A stretch of DNA of 64,000 nucleotides. It comes from Hysterangium stoloniferum (taxonomy: Eukaryota; Basidiomycota; Agaricomycetes; Hysterangiales; Hysterangiaceae). The stretch is taken from assembly GCA_015178975.1 (NCBI GenBank), contig WHVD01000026.1:620001-684000 (forward strand). The letters are read 5' to 3'. Position 1 is the stretch's first letter, and each line of letters starts with the position of its first letter. The notes below the pieces were generated by a model. It saw only the letters and a program-made list of their open reading frames with translations. It did not search any database and was not told the DNA's origin. The position numbers and the translations under genes were made by a program. Of the stretch, positions 1 to 10,688 are shown piece by piece.

Positions 1-1028
1 AGTCATGTTCTTGTACACTAGTCCTGTTTTAACCATTATCAATATCTAATACTCCACATCCAGATCATCTCATACAGCCTCTCAGAAGAGTTAACCTCTC
101 CCACTCTTTCCATGCTTGAAATCCCATCACTGGAGAAGCTACTGAGATAGATGTTGGTGACTTTGGAATGATTCATGTTGAATTGTAAATTATCAGGTTG
201 CCAATTTGTCTGAACTGCACCCTTGAGCTATGAGTATCATATCACAATGGGAGCCAATATTGTGTTATTGTCAACCATTGTGGGAAATACATGCTGTTAG
301 ATGATATCGTCAACATCAATGGTTGAGGTAATGTATCATTGCAATACTAGTAGGAAACTAAGTCAGTGGGAAGAGAATTGAAGCTGAATCATGTTGCTGC
401 TATGGCCAATTATCCAATGGTTTAGAAAACATTTGCATTTGTAGGTAATGAAAACCAAAAGCCACAAAGCCACAATCACGTAACTCAAATTACCAGTATA
501 GGTACATAGCATGGACCCTTCCCCCCCCACCCCCGGGTGGGCAAGAAAAATACACGACATATAGAAAACAAAAGAAAGTGAGTCAAAGCTTTATATAAAA
601 GGCTCTGCTAATCATTACATACCCCTAGTTCCGCTCATTTGTGGGGATTTAAGAACATTATATGAGTACAGTAGGTGAAGTGAAAACAATCTCGTCCGAT
701 TTGCCGTGAAGGTTCGGGATCTAATCAACCCGTCGCTAATGGGAGCAGCTCATGACCGATATCTGGAAGAAATATATTGAAGGTAACAACAAATGGCATA
801 ATGTGCCAAATAAATGTGGATGTAACAGTGGTAGAGTTTCACCATTTGACCACTTATAAACTATATTGTGAGACTACAATGTTCTTAATAGTCCGTGTCT
901 ACCCATTTGAAACATCGAAGCCCGAATATGATATCCTTCATGAAATGTATTAGATTCTCATCCCATTATGAAACGCTGCACTTTGCTCTGAAAGCTTCGC
1001 TAGGGCCGATACTCGGCTGAATCAAACG
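1..1028. other. No supportable gene; 3' flank of the HEAT-repeat gene
   Basis: I see no coding region here. The short open frames have no recognisable motif. From about 960 the sequence becomes a diverged copy of the 166-bp cassette whose reading frame closes at 1029-1031, so the left part is probably the 3' untranslated and downstream region of the minus-strand gene. A C-run around 521-535 is the only simple-sequence feature. Confidence 0.5.
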
Positions 1029-4000
1029 TCATCGGTTAGAGTCCTTCAAAAATGTAGGAATGTCGGGAATGACACCCGCAATGGCGGGTGAAAGTTCGGC
1101 TGTTGTCAAATGTCAGCTGGATTCCAATCTAATTATCACCCACTCCACCTTGCTCTGAAAGCTTCGCTAGTGCCGAAACTCCCGAGGATCGAACGTCCTC
1201 GTCAGAGTCCTTCAAAAGTGCAACAATGTCCTGAATGACACCTGCAATGGCCGTTCTAAATTCGCCTGTCGTCAAATGTCAGCTGGATTCCAATCTAATT
1301 ATCACCCACTCCACCTTGCTCTGAAAGCTTCGCTAGTGCCGAAACTCCCGAGGATCGAACGACCTCGTCAGAGTCCTTCAAAAGTGCAACAATGTCCAGA
1401 ATGACACCCGCAATGGCCGTTCTAAATTCGCCTGTCGTCAAATGTCAGCTGGATTCCAATCTAATTATCACCCACTCCACCTTGCTCTGAAAGCTTCGCT
1501 AGTGCCGAAACTCCCGAGGATCGAGCGTACCTGCCAGAGTCCTTCAAAAGTGCAACAATGTCCGGAATGACACCCGCAATGGCCGTTCTAAATTCGCCTG
1601 TCGTCAAATGTCAGCTGGATTCCAATCTAATTATCACCCACTCCACCTTGCTCTGAAAGCTTCGCTAGTGCCGAAACTCCCGAGGATCGAACGTCCTCGT
1701 CAGAGTCCTTCAAAAGTGCAACAATGTCCTGAATGACACCCGCAATGGCCGTTCTAAATTCGCCTGTCGTCAAATGTCAGCTGGATTCCAATCTAATTAT
1801 CACCCACTCCACCTTGCTCTGAAAGCTTCGCTAGTGCCGAAACTCCCGAGGATCGAACGTCCTCGTCAGAGTCCTTCAAAAGTGCAACAATGTCCTGAAT
1901 GACACCCGCAATGGCCGTTCTAAATTCGCCTGTCGTCAAATGTCAGCTGGATTCCAATCTAATTATCACCCACTCCACCTTGCTCTGAAAGCTTCGCTAG
2001 TGCCGAAACTCCCGAGGATCGAACGACCTCGTCAGAGTCCTTCAAAAGTGCAACAATGTCCAGAATGACACCCGCAATGGCCGTTCTAAATTCGACTGTC
2101 GTCAAATGTCAGCTGGATTCCAATCTAATTATCACCCACTCCACCTTGCTCTGAAAGCTTCGCTAGTGCCGAAACTCCCGAGGATCGAACGTCCTCGTCA
2201 GAGTCCTTCAAAAGTACAACAATCTCCGGAATGACACCCGCAATGGCCGTTCTAAATTCGCCTGTTGTCAAATGTCAGCTGGATTCCAATCTAATTATCA
2301 CCCACTCCACCTTGCTCTGAAAGCTTCGCTAGTGCCGAAACTCCCGAGGATCGAGCGTACCTGCCAGAGTCCTTCAAAAGTGCAACAATGTCCGGAATGA
2401 CACCCGCAATGGCCGTTCTAAATTCGCCTGTCGTCAAATGTCAGCTGGATTCCAATCTAATTATCACCCACTCCACCTTGCTCTGAAAGCTTCGCTAGTG
2501 CCGAAACTCCCGAGGATCGAACGTCCTCGTCAGAGTCCTTCAAAAGTACAACAATCTCCGGAATGACACCCGCAATGGCCGTTCTAAATTCGCCTGTCGT
2601 CAAATGTCAGCTGGATTCCAATCTAATTATCACCCACTCCACCTTGCTCTGAAAGCTTCGCTAGTGCCCAAACTCCCGAGGATCGAACGTACCTGCCAGA
2701 GTCCTTCAAAAGTGCAACAATCTCCGGAATGGCATGCGCAATGGCCGTTCGAAATTCGCCTGTCGTCAAATGTCAGCTGGATTCTGATCTAATTATCACC
2801 CACTCCACCTTGCTCTGAAAGCTTCGCTAGTGCCGAAACTCCCGAGGATCGAACGTCCTCGTCAGAGTCCTTCAAAAGTACAACAATCTCCGGAATGACA
2901 CCCGCAATGGCCGTTCTAAATTCGCCTGTTGTCAAATGTCAGCTGGATTCCAATCTAATTATCACCCACTCCACCTTGCTCTGAAAGCTTCGCTAGTGCC
3001 GAAACTCCCGAGGATCGAGCGTACCTGCCAGAGTCCTTCAAAAGTGCAACAATGTCCGGAATGACACCCGCAATGGCCGTTCTAAATTCGCCTGTCGTCA
3101 AATATCAGCTGGATTCTGATCTAATTATCACCCACTCCACCTTGCTCTGAAAGCTTCGCTAGTGCCCAAACTCCCGAGGATCGAACGTACCTGCCAGAGT
3201 CCTTCAAAAGTGCAACAATCTCCGGAATGGCATGCGCAATGGCCGTTCGAAATTCGCCTGTCGTCAAATGTCAGCTGGATTCTGATCTAATTATCACCCA
3301 CTCCACCTTGCTCTGAAAGCTTCGCTAGTGCCGAAACTCCCGAGGATCGAACGTCCTCGTCAGAGTCCTTCAAAAGTGCAACAATGTCCTGAATGACACC
3401 CGCAATGGCCGGTCTAAATTCGCCTGTCGTCAAATGTCAGCTGGATTCCAATCTAATTATCACCCACTCCACCTTGCTCTGAAAGCTTCGCTAGTGCCGA
3501 AACTCCCGAGAATCGAACGACCTCGTCAGAGCCCTTCAAAAGTGCAACAATGTCCGGAATGGCGCCTGCAATCGCCGTTCGAAATTCGCCTGTCGTCAAA
3601 TGTCAGCTGGATTCTGATCTAATTATCACCCACTCCACCTTGCTCTGAAAGCTTCGCTAGTGCCGAAACTCCCGAGGATCGAACGTCCTCGTCAGAGTCC
3701 TTCAAAAGTACAACAATCTCCGGAATGACACCCGCAATGGCCGTTCTAAATTCGCCTGTCGTCAAATGTCAGCTGGATTCCAATCTAATTATCACCCACT
3801 CCACCTTGCTCTGAAAGCTTCGCTAGTGCCGAAACTCCCGAGGATCGAACGTCCTCGTCAGAGTCCTTCAAAAGTACAACAATCTCCGGAATGACACCCG
3901 CAATGGCCGTTCTAAATTCGCCTGTCGTCAAATGTCAGCTGGATTCCAATCTAATTATCACCCACTCCACCTTGCTCTGAAAGCTTCGCTAGTGCCCAAA

Positions 4001-4111
4001 CTCCCGAGGATCGAACGTACCTGCCAGAGTCCTTCAAAAGTGCAACAATGTCCGGAATGGCGCCTGCAATCGCCGTTCGAAATTCGCCTGTCATCAAATG
4101 TCAGCTGGATT
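982..4111 (-). repeat. Tandem array of 166-bp exon-intron cassettes (18 full plus 1 degenerate)
   Basis: The string tgctctgaaa recurs at 984, 1151, 1317, 1483 and so on to 3973, with a constant 166-bp step after the first. On the minus strand each unit is a 117-bp HEAT-coding exon followed by a 49-bp intron. The intron begins GTGGAGTGGG, carries CAGCTGACAT as branch site and ends GACGACAG. Exons and introns are about equally conserved, so the whole cassette was duplicated. Unit variants alternate in a patterned way (see findings), which suggests unequal crossing-over of blocks of several units. Confidence 0.93.
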
Positions 4112-5893
4112 GCTATCCCATGATCACACCGCACCTTCAACATCAAGACTCACTCCTTTACCACCGGTCCCACCGTGTGCCGGTGGCTCGCTTGGTGACT
4201 CTTCATTGTCAAGTCGTGACCCCAACACCACGATAGTGCGTAGCCAACCTGATTGTGAAATATGGATAATCACGATGAGGATATAAAGATGCTCAACTCA
4301 CTTAGTGGCTGATAATGATGGTAGTTCAAGATGAAGTAACCTAGGAACATCATAACTGCCAGTACTGCAACAGTAGTTATCCACACGCCATTAGCTTGTG
4401 CGTCTATTGTAAGGCAGACGATGGAGATAAAGAAGCAGGAGATACCGACTATGGTAAAAACTGCCGCTACTGCTCCTACCATTAACCACCTTGACAGGCG
4501 TGCCCCAAGGTTATCCGCGGCAAAAAGAAACTTGGCTGGCTCCATTCCGAGGTCTTCCCAGGCTTTCATTGCGGCTGTCGCCTCGGCCGTGGTGTCAGCG
4601 GGTAACATTTTATTAGTTGTTTGGGTGGCGGAAGTATGGGTGGTGGCGGAAGCACGAGCGTCGGAAGCACGAGCGGCAGCGATGTCGGAGGCATCAACGG
4701 CGGCGGCATGAGCAGTGGCGGCAGTATTATGAGCGGTGGCGGCAGTATCATGAGCAATGGCGGCAGTATCATGAACGGTGACGGCAGTATCATGAGCGGT
4801 GGCGGCAGTATCATGAGCAGTGGCGGCAGTATCATATGCGGTGGCGGCAGTATCATATGCGACGGCGGCGGTATCATAAGCGACGGCGGCGGTATCATGA
4901 GCGGCGGCGGCATGTCGAGCGGCAGCGGCGGCGGCATTATGATCGGCGACGGCGGCGGCAGCATAAACGACGGAGACGATGGCATCATCATCATCATCAT
5001 CATCATCATGAGGGTTGGTATCACAAGGAGCGGCGGCATCATGAGCGTCAGCGGCCTGATTGGCTGCAGCATCATGAGCGTCGGCGGCGGTGGCATGATT
5101 GGCAGCAGCATCACGAGCGGCTTTGGCGGCATCACAAGCGGCTTTGGCGGCATCACGAGCGGAGGTGGCTGCGGAGTAATGTACCTCGGTGACTGGTTTG
5201 GCGGCAGCGGCTGTGGCCTTGCTTTTGGCAGTCTTAGCAGCGGCGTGTGACCTTTCTGTCGCGGTTGAGGAACGGAAAACTGTGACTGAGGCATGGGCGG
5301 CTGCGGCCGAGGCATGGGCATAGGCGCGCTTAGCTGAGGCATGGGCATAAGCGTGCTCAGGTGCAGCCTTTCGCGAAAACCGTTGTGTTTGCGGCGCCTT
5401 AACAGTGTAATGGTAATCTGCTTCTCTGTGCAGCCACTTTGCAATCGTAGTAGTAGGTTCTGGATTGTTGCGGGTATGGAGTACTTTTTTCAGTTGATCC
5501 CATGTACTTCGCATTAGCACCTCGTGATATAGAGTAGACTGTTGCTCTTTTTTTATTAGAGCTGTTGCAGCCGCCAGACTCAGGAAGCCGGCCGCCACAT
5601 TGAAAACTATCCCCGTAAAGAAGAGTGCATTGGTAACCACGAGCAACGTTGTAGGATTGCCCTGTAGAAGAAAAGAGTTACCCAGCGTGGTGGCTTGAAC
5701 ACCGGCAACAAATGTCGACTTTCAGGAGTAAAAAGAGTGTATCAGCTATGATGGAGAGAGGAAACTTCAGAGATTGCGAACTCACGAGGGTCGATTGGGA
5801 AAGAAACCGTTCTCTCAAAGCTTTCACGGTATCAGGCTTCAAAGGCTCGTCGCCCCATGAAAGAAATCTCCCCACCAATCTCATGATTGTCAT
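1029..5893 (-). CDS. Membrane protein with Ala-rich linker and about 18 tandem HEAT repeats (22 exons, about 1262 aa)
   Basis: Not recognised as a named family. I predict exons 5893-5786, 5718-4302 and 4248-4162, then 18 exons of 117 bp (4087-3971 down to 1265-1149, stepping 166 bp), then 1099-1029. All junctions are GT-AG and in phase, giving 3789 nt. The N-terminus holds a hydrophobic stretch at about residues 60-91. It is followed by an Ala/His/Asp/Thr-rich low-complexity region, two hydrophobic segments (about 447-474 and 481-500), a short linker containing EPPAHGGT, and 18 repeats of 39 residues. Each repeat contains IPDIVALLKDS and VSALAKLSEQ, which form the paired helices of a HEAT/ARM repeat. 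The start ATG has an in-frame TAA 12 nt upstream. The 19th repeat is degenerate and contains the stop. Role inferred only: a membrane-anchored protein-interaction scaffold. The donor at 4162 could instead be at 4165. Confidence 0.75.
4700..4905 (-). repeat. 21-bp coding minisatellite (Ala-rich heptads)
   Basis: Within exon 2 of the HEAT gene a 21-bp unit of the type ggcggcagtatcatgagc repeats about nine times. On the minus strand it encodes heptads such as AHDTAAT and AYDTAAV. A run of eight Asp codons lies just upstream in the protein (about 4986-5012). The unit length keeps the frame, so copy number can change without breaking the protein. The same DNA gives Gly/Ser-rich and His/Arg-rich frames on the other strand, which I treat as shadows. 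Confidence 0.8.
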
Positions 5894-6344
5894 CTTGACA
5901 GTTTAGCAAACTGCAAGGTTATTTGTAATTATGGGGTTGATGCAGATGTTCAGGGGAAGACAACTTGGAAGGAAAGGGGACGGTGCTTCCAATGTTTTAT
6001 TATAGGTACTATATTGGAACTTTGTTCAGTAATCTCCCTTTCATTTTGCGATATCCGTACCTGTCATACCTAAACTCAAAGTTAACAGAGTCCATATCTT
6101 CTTTCTATACAGTTGGCACGATCTTTTTGGAATTAAAAGAATCACGCAGCCTACAGACCTTTTAGGCCTGCTCAATTCTTTCTCGGCTCGCTTACCTCAC
6201 TTTTAAGGCGTTTTTTCAAGTCCGACTGTAAGCGAAGGTGTAAGCGCGCACGAAGTCTCGTGCAGTAACGAGAGTCACGTGGAACCGGAATTTGACAATA
6301 TATCTTGTTATCACTCTTTCATCACCTTGAACATCCTCTACACC
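5894..6344. promoter_or_regulatory. Divergent intergenic region between HEAT gene and propeller-like gene
   Basis: About 450 bp separate the two predicted start codons, which point away from each other, so the region probably holds both promoters. A short perfect hairpin (GCACGA-AGTC-TCGTGC) lies near 6248-6263. The propeller-gene start is preceded by CACC. No other element is clear. Assignment as a shared promoter is inference from layout. Confidence 0.4.
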
Positions 6345-7482
6345 ATGACCTTTCAGGCCAAACTTAAATATAAAACGCCTTTCGAAAAGAAAAAACTACT
6401 CGACAGGCTTTTCGACAGGTTTCTTGACACAAATTGGAAATGCCGCTCTGCGGCAATTTCTGAGGAAGTCCGTCAAGGTACGTTTTATGAAATTGTGAGT
6501 TTTTTTACTAGTTTTAACGAAATTAGGAGAAAAAACTCGCCACCTCCACATTCTAGTCGAATATGACACATCCAAAATTGTCTTTCGTTGCTTCACTTGG
6601 AGCCAGGACAATAATCTTACACCCAAGATCGAGGAGATCGCTGATACGAAACGCAATTATAATACAGACGAGTCGCCTCGGTTTGCCGTATCTCCCAAGC
6701 AATGTCACGCAGCCATCATGTACAAAGCAGAAGTGAGTCTGGTGACTACAGACAACAATCATTACTTCTGCAGACCCCAGGGGGGGCTCGGGCAACATTT
6801 GTTATGTGCATCCCCGAATATGGTCCATCTCCTAATTACCCCACGTGGCACAGCTCTTCCCACATTTCGCAATTGCGTCACCCCACAAAATTGCGAAGCT
6901 GGTGTGGCGCAGGCACAAGGAGTAAACCTTGGAGAGAACATCGAAAAGATGGCCATTTCGGGTGATCGGGGTTATGCTGTATGCGCTCTGGCTGATACCA
7001 AGGTCGAAGTTTTCAGAGCGTCTGGGAAACCCCAACCCGAGTTGTTGAAGAAAGATAACGAGACCTCTTCAGCCACAGCAGTGGAGGTCGCCAAAGACGT
7101 GGCAGTTGTGGTATACAAGTACAGGTTCTATGTCTATAGGATCGGAGACGACTCTAACACGCTCCTATACTCCCAACCGGTCTCAGGAACAGCGTCGGTT
7201 GCCGCCATCTCGAGCAATACACAGTATATCGCCGTTGCGTGCACCACTGGAGATAAGGAAAGCAAAATCACCCTGTGGAAGTTAGTCACAGAACCAGCCA
7301 ATGGATCACTCACGTTCCTGGGTCAGTTTGACAGGCCCAAAGTTCGTGCCATGCGGTTTCTCACTGAGAACGATCTTGTAGTGGTTGCAAAGTGCAGTTG
7401 TTACTATTACATGTTGGGGTTACGAGGTGACAATCGAGAGTCAGCAAACGAGCCACCGGCACACGGTGGGACTTGGAGGTGA
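6345..7482 (+). CDS. Beta-propeller-like (WD40-like) protein, 2 exons, 362 aa
   Basis: Exon 1 is 6345-6477 and exon 2 is 6527-7482, joined across a 49-bp GT-AG intron (GTACGT ... AAATTAG) that keeps the frame open throughout. The start has a strong context (CACCATGACC). The N-terminal 45 residues are basic and helical. The rest is a series of beta-strand-like blocks such as MAISGDRGYAVCALAD, KITLWKLV and AVEVAKDVAVVVYKYRFYVY, as in WD40 or related propellers, but without clear WD dipeptides. The last 20 or so residues (GDN..ES..EPPAHGGT) match the linker in front of the HEAT array of the divergent neighbour. Function unknown. The protein may be a truncated relative of a larger repeat protein. 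Confidence 0.65.
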
Positions 7483-7892
7483 TTGAACAATATAGCGAAT
7501 TTCTTTTTATCCTTTGTCGCTACACAATTCGCTTGTATGGTCGTCTCTAAATCGCGTTACCTATATCTTGTTCGCCGTTTTTTATAGAGGTTACATACCG
7601 CAGTATTTTGAGCCGGATAAATGGGAAAACAAAGATGGCCTTGTTGTGGTGTGTAAAAGATTTGGAAGACGTCCATTTTACAAAATGGATCCTTATCTAT
7701 AAACAAGACTGTGACCTGTGGGAGCAAGCCCCCCACCCCCACCACCCCACAACTTTACTCTGTATCAACAATTTTAAGTATTTATAAGAGTGTGTGATCT
7801 AACTCAAAGACTTATTTAAATTTTAAGATCAATGAACTGAAAAGATATATGTGAGTCACTATGTCAGCAGTCATATTTATCTTGGAATAGTA
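7483..7892. other. Intergenic; no gene seen
   Basis: AT-rich sequence after the propeller-like gene. A C-rich patch lies at 7728-7748. I see no coding or RNA gene. Confidence 0.5.
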
Positions 7893-8084
7893 CAGTGCCT
7901 CAAAAAACCTTCCAATATTTGGTACTTCAGACCTATGTACATCAGAATAAAAATGCAAAAGTATCAAAAATATTAGTGAATATGCTCTATCATATCTACA
8001 TTGGAAATACTATGTCATTACATAAGCTCCAAATATCAAAATACTACAAATATTTACATACAAATGACTCATTGGGTTTTTGTT
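7893..8084. mobile_element. Stranded terminal unit of a Tc1/mariner-type transposon
   Basis: Starting after a TA dinucleotide, this stretch begins CAGTGCCTCAAAAAAC and ends in an inverted relative of that start (tcattgggttttt). It closely follows the left terminal repeat of the Tc1-like element at 39961-41548, including the gtttcattacataagctcc-type core and the string atgctctatcatat. No transposase or partner end is nearby, so it is either a one-ended relic or a small non-autonomous unit. Confidence 0.7.
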
Positions 8085-8203
8085 AGGATCCCATCACCTC
8101 GGACCCCTGCAACCTATTTCAGACCCAACAACTCCTTGACGTCTCATTATCAGTGTCCCCGAACACGGTACTGCTGCTTACGGCACCCCTGATATATGTT
8201 CTA

Positions 8204-9803
8204 CAGTGACCCAAAAAGTGTCCGGATGTTTGGTGAAATTGGAAAGATGGGTTTGCAGCTCCAGAAATAAAATAGATAAAATTCTGAATAAATCAGAGGT
8301 AAGAGGCATACATCTGACCTACATGATGACATAAGCATGACATCATAGCTTTCCTTATCAGGGAAGTAGGAAATGAACAATGGACATGGTGCATCTGGAC
8401 ATTTTTTTTTGCTCTGTCAACTGATACATGAAACTCAACTAAGGTTCATATAACTGTGGGAATTTCTGGTCAGGTTCAACAATGTCATGTGACCACATGT
8501 TTAAATAACACATTTACATGAACCTTTGCCTCAATTCACCCCCCCACCACATGATGAAGAAGCACTCTACTGAAACAAGGCTCTCTGTCATTTCTCTTCT
8601 CCAGGAGGGTCACTCCTGCAGAACAATTGCTTCTAAACTTCATATTGGGCACTCTACAGTATCAGAAATTCGCTCCCAACTCCCTGGTCCACTTCCAACA
8701 CCTTCCAGAGGTTGTCCTCCCAAATTCTCCCCCAGGGATCATCACCACCTGGCTTGTTCTATCACCTCTGGACAAGTTGATAATGCCTCCCAAGCCAAGT
8801 CCCACCTCTCCCTCAATGTCTGCACACAGACAATTAGAAATGCATTGAAGAAAGAGAATTTGAAGGCTGTGGTGAAGGCCAAAAGACCTCTTCTTGCCTG
8901 TCGACACATCAAGGCTCAATATGAATTTGCTATCAAGTACCAGCATTGGACTGAGGAGGACTGGTTTAGGGTTATCTTCTCAGATGAGACCAAAATCAAT
9001 TGTTTGGGCTCTGATGGGAGATTGTGGGTATGGAAAAGACCAGGTTCTGCACTCACTCAGCAGCATATCAATGGAACTATCAATTTGGAGGGGGGAGTCT
9101 AATGATTTGGGGATGTATGACAGCACATGGTGTGGGGTACATGTGCAAGATAGATGGGAGGATGGATGGGGAGATGTACAAGGACATATTGGAGGACTAT
9201 ATCTTCAAAACAGTGGAGTATTATGGGATGGACAGGGAAAGGTTTGTCTTCCAGCAGGACAATGACCCTAAACACACTTGCAAGTTGGCCAAGGATTGGT
9301 TCAAGGACCATCAGGTGGAGGTTTTAGACTGGCCTGCACAGTCTCCAAACCTGAATCCAATAGAACACTTATGGTGGGAGTTGAAGAGAAGGCTTGTAAC
9401 ATACCCTGAGGCACCCAAGAGCATATTGGAGCTCTGGGAGAGAGTGGAGGTGGAATGGGAGGGTATTCCAAGGGAGAAATGCCTTTAATTGATCAAGAGC
9501 ATGCCTAGAAGGGTTGCTGCAGTACTAAAGGCCAAGGGGGGGGGGGGGTACACTAAATACTGAAACTGGTAAAAACTAGTAATTAATTACCAGAGCAAAA
9601 AAAGTGTCTGGATGCACCATGTCCATTATTAATTTCCTACTTTCCTGATAAGGAAAGCTATTATGTCATGCTTATGTCATCATGTAGGTCAGATGTATAC
9701 CTCTTACCTCTGATTTATTCAGAATTTTATCTATTTTATTTCTGGAGCTGTAAACCCATCTTTCCAATTTCACCAAACATCTGGACACTTTTTTGGGTCA
9801 CTA
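8204..9803 (+). mobile_element. Tc1/mariner element 1 with about 215-bp terminal inverted repeats
   Basis: The element starts CAGTGACCC at 8204 after TA and ends GGGTCACTA at 9803 before TA, giving the TA target duplication typical of the superfamily. The terminal inverted repeats run about 8204-8418 and 9590-9803 and match almost throughout (the blocks around gacataagcatgac and ttcaccaaacat are clear). One base differs at the very tip. The only gene is a broken transposase on the plus strand. Confidence 0.9.
8518..9563 (+). pseudogene. Tc1-type DDE transposase, frameshifted
   Basis: The N-terminal part carries a helix-turn-helix region (SVISLLQEGHSCRTIASKL) and the first catalytic Asp in IFSDETKI. 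The reading frame shifts near 9085-9100 in a run of six G and continues in the frame holding FQQDNDPKHT (second Asp) and LNPIEHLWWELKRR (Glu). A single TAA at 9486-9488 interrupts the end, after which the frame continues with MPRRVAAVLKAK, a 13-G run coding glycines, and a stop at 9561. The nearest ATG with good context is 8551. The gene is therefore broken by one frameshift and one stop. Confidence 0.88.
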
Positions 9804-9805
9804 TA

Positions 9806-10312
9806 TGTAGTTCCCATGCACCCCTCTGGTTTTCTGTTTCCATTCCCATCCCATCTCACTCCCTCATCACTATCCCCGCATCAATGCCCTACTCGTCATT
9901 TTAATCCTTTTGTATACTTCACTACCTCATAATAGTTTCCACTACCTCATTACTCACTGGTAGTCTCTGTTCTAGTACCATTCACTTCTCAAGTGGCCTT
10001 CCTATAATCCATTTCTCACTTAGGAGGATAACCAAAAAGTTTAAAAGTTATTTATCCACTCAATTATATATATTTATATTGTTTGCTGTAGAATTAATGT
10101 TTTATCAAATTCAGCTGATTAGGTGACACTCTGAAGAATGGGAAAATATTAATATTTACTGTATCCTGTATCTGACAAAAGTTAGTCAAACAACCATCTG
10201 TAGATTATCCTTTTGGAATAAATTCCCCAATGAGGATTGGTCAGTTAGATAGTTCTGGTTAACTTTCTGAACCAAATAAATTTAATTATATGAAATATGT
10301 ATATTTGAAAGT
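9806..10312. other. AT-rich, no gene seen
   Basis: Between the Tc1 element and the truncated 3' end of the gypsy relic. No reading frame or repeat is recognised. Part of it may be decayed element sequence, since the gypsy relic simply fades out near 10313. Confidence 0.4.
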
Positions 10313-10588
10313 TCACATGTATACTAGAGAATGCATTCTTATCCTAAAGATTAAATCATAATCCAATGATGCATTCTTATCCCAAAGATTAAGTGCGGAG
10401 AGGATATCTTGATGTAATTGCTCAATGTCCATAATCATGATACTTCGTATAATTGGATAGTAGAGGGAAGTCGCTTGAATAGATGCGGAAAGTTGCTGTG
10501 TTGTAAAAACTGGTTTTAAGTTATGCAGATTAACAACGGCGTAGTTACTTTCCCCCTCTTTAGGATAGACATCCCATTGTCGAGTCAT
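10313..10588 (-). pseudogene. Gypsy 1 pol: fragment between RNase H and integrase
   Basis: The frame includes TRQWDVYPKEGESNY and a long helical spacer, typical of the segment between RNase H and the integrase HHCC region in gypsy polyproteins of fungi. It is cut off before the zinc-binding region of integrase, so the element has lost its 3' third. Confidence 0.6.
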
Positions 10589-10688
10589 GGCATCTGGTTT
10601 TCCACCAAGACGTCCAGGTCAAAAACGGATAATCATGTTGAAAGTGGAAAGGAATTCAGACCAGCAGGCTTGCCGGCAGGTCAAAAGT

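Noticed and set aside
982-4111. Centromere-like or subtelomeric satellite DNA, or a CRISPR array
   Set aside because: The unit is an exon plus an intron with conserved splice sites and an open HEAT-coding frame; there are no unique spacers and no cas genes.
2604-4286. Plus-strand 62-residue frames repeated in the array
   Set aside because: They are antisense shadows of the HEAT exons and intron sequence; the 166-bp step is not a multiple of 3, so they cannot join into a repeat protein.
4566-5444. Met/Pro-rich, Gly/Ser-rich and His/Arg-rich frames over the 21-bp repeat
   Set aside because: All are alternative readings of the Ala-rich minisatellite; only the minus-strand frame that continues into hydrophobic segments and spliced HEAT exons makes a coherent protein.
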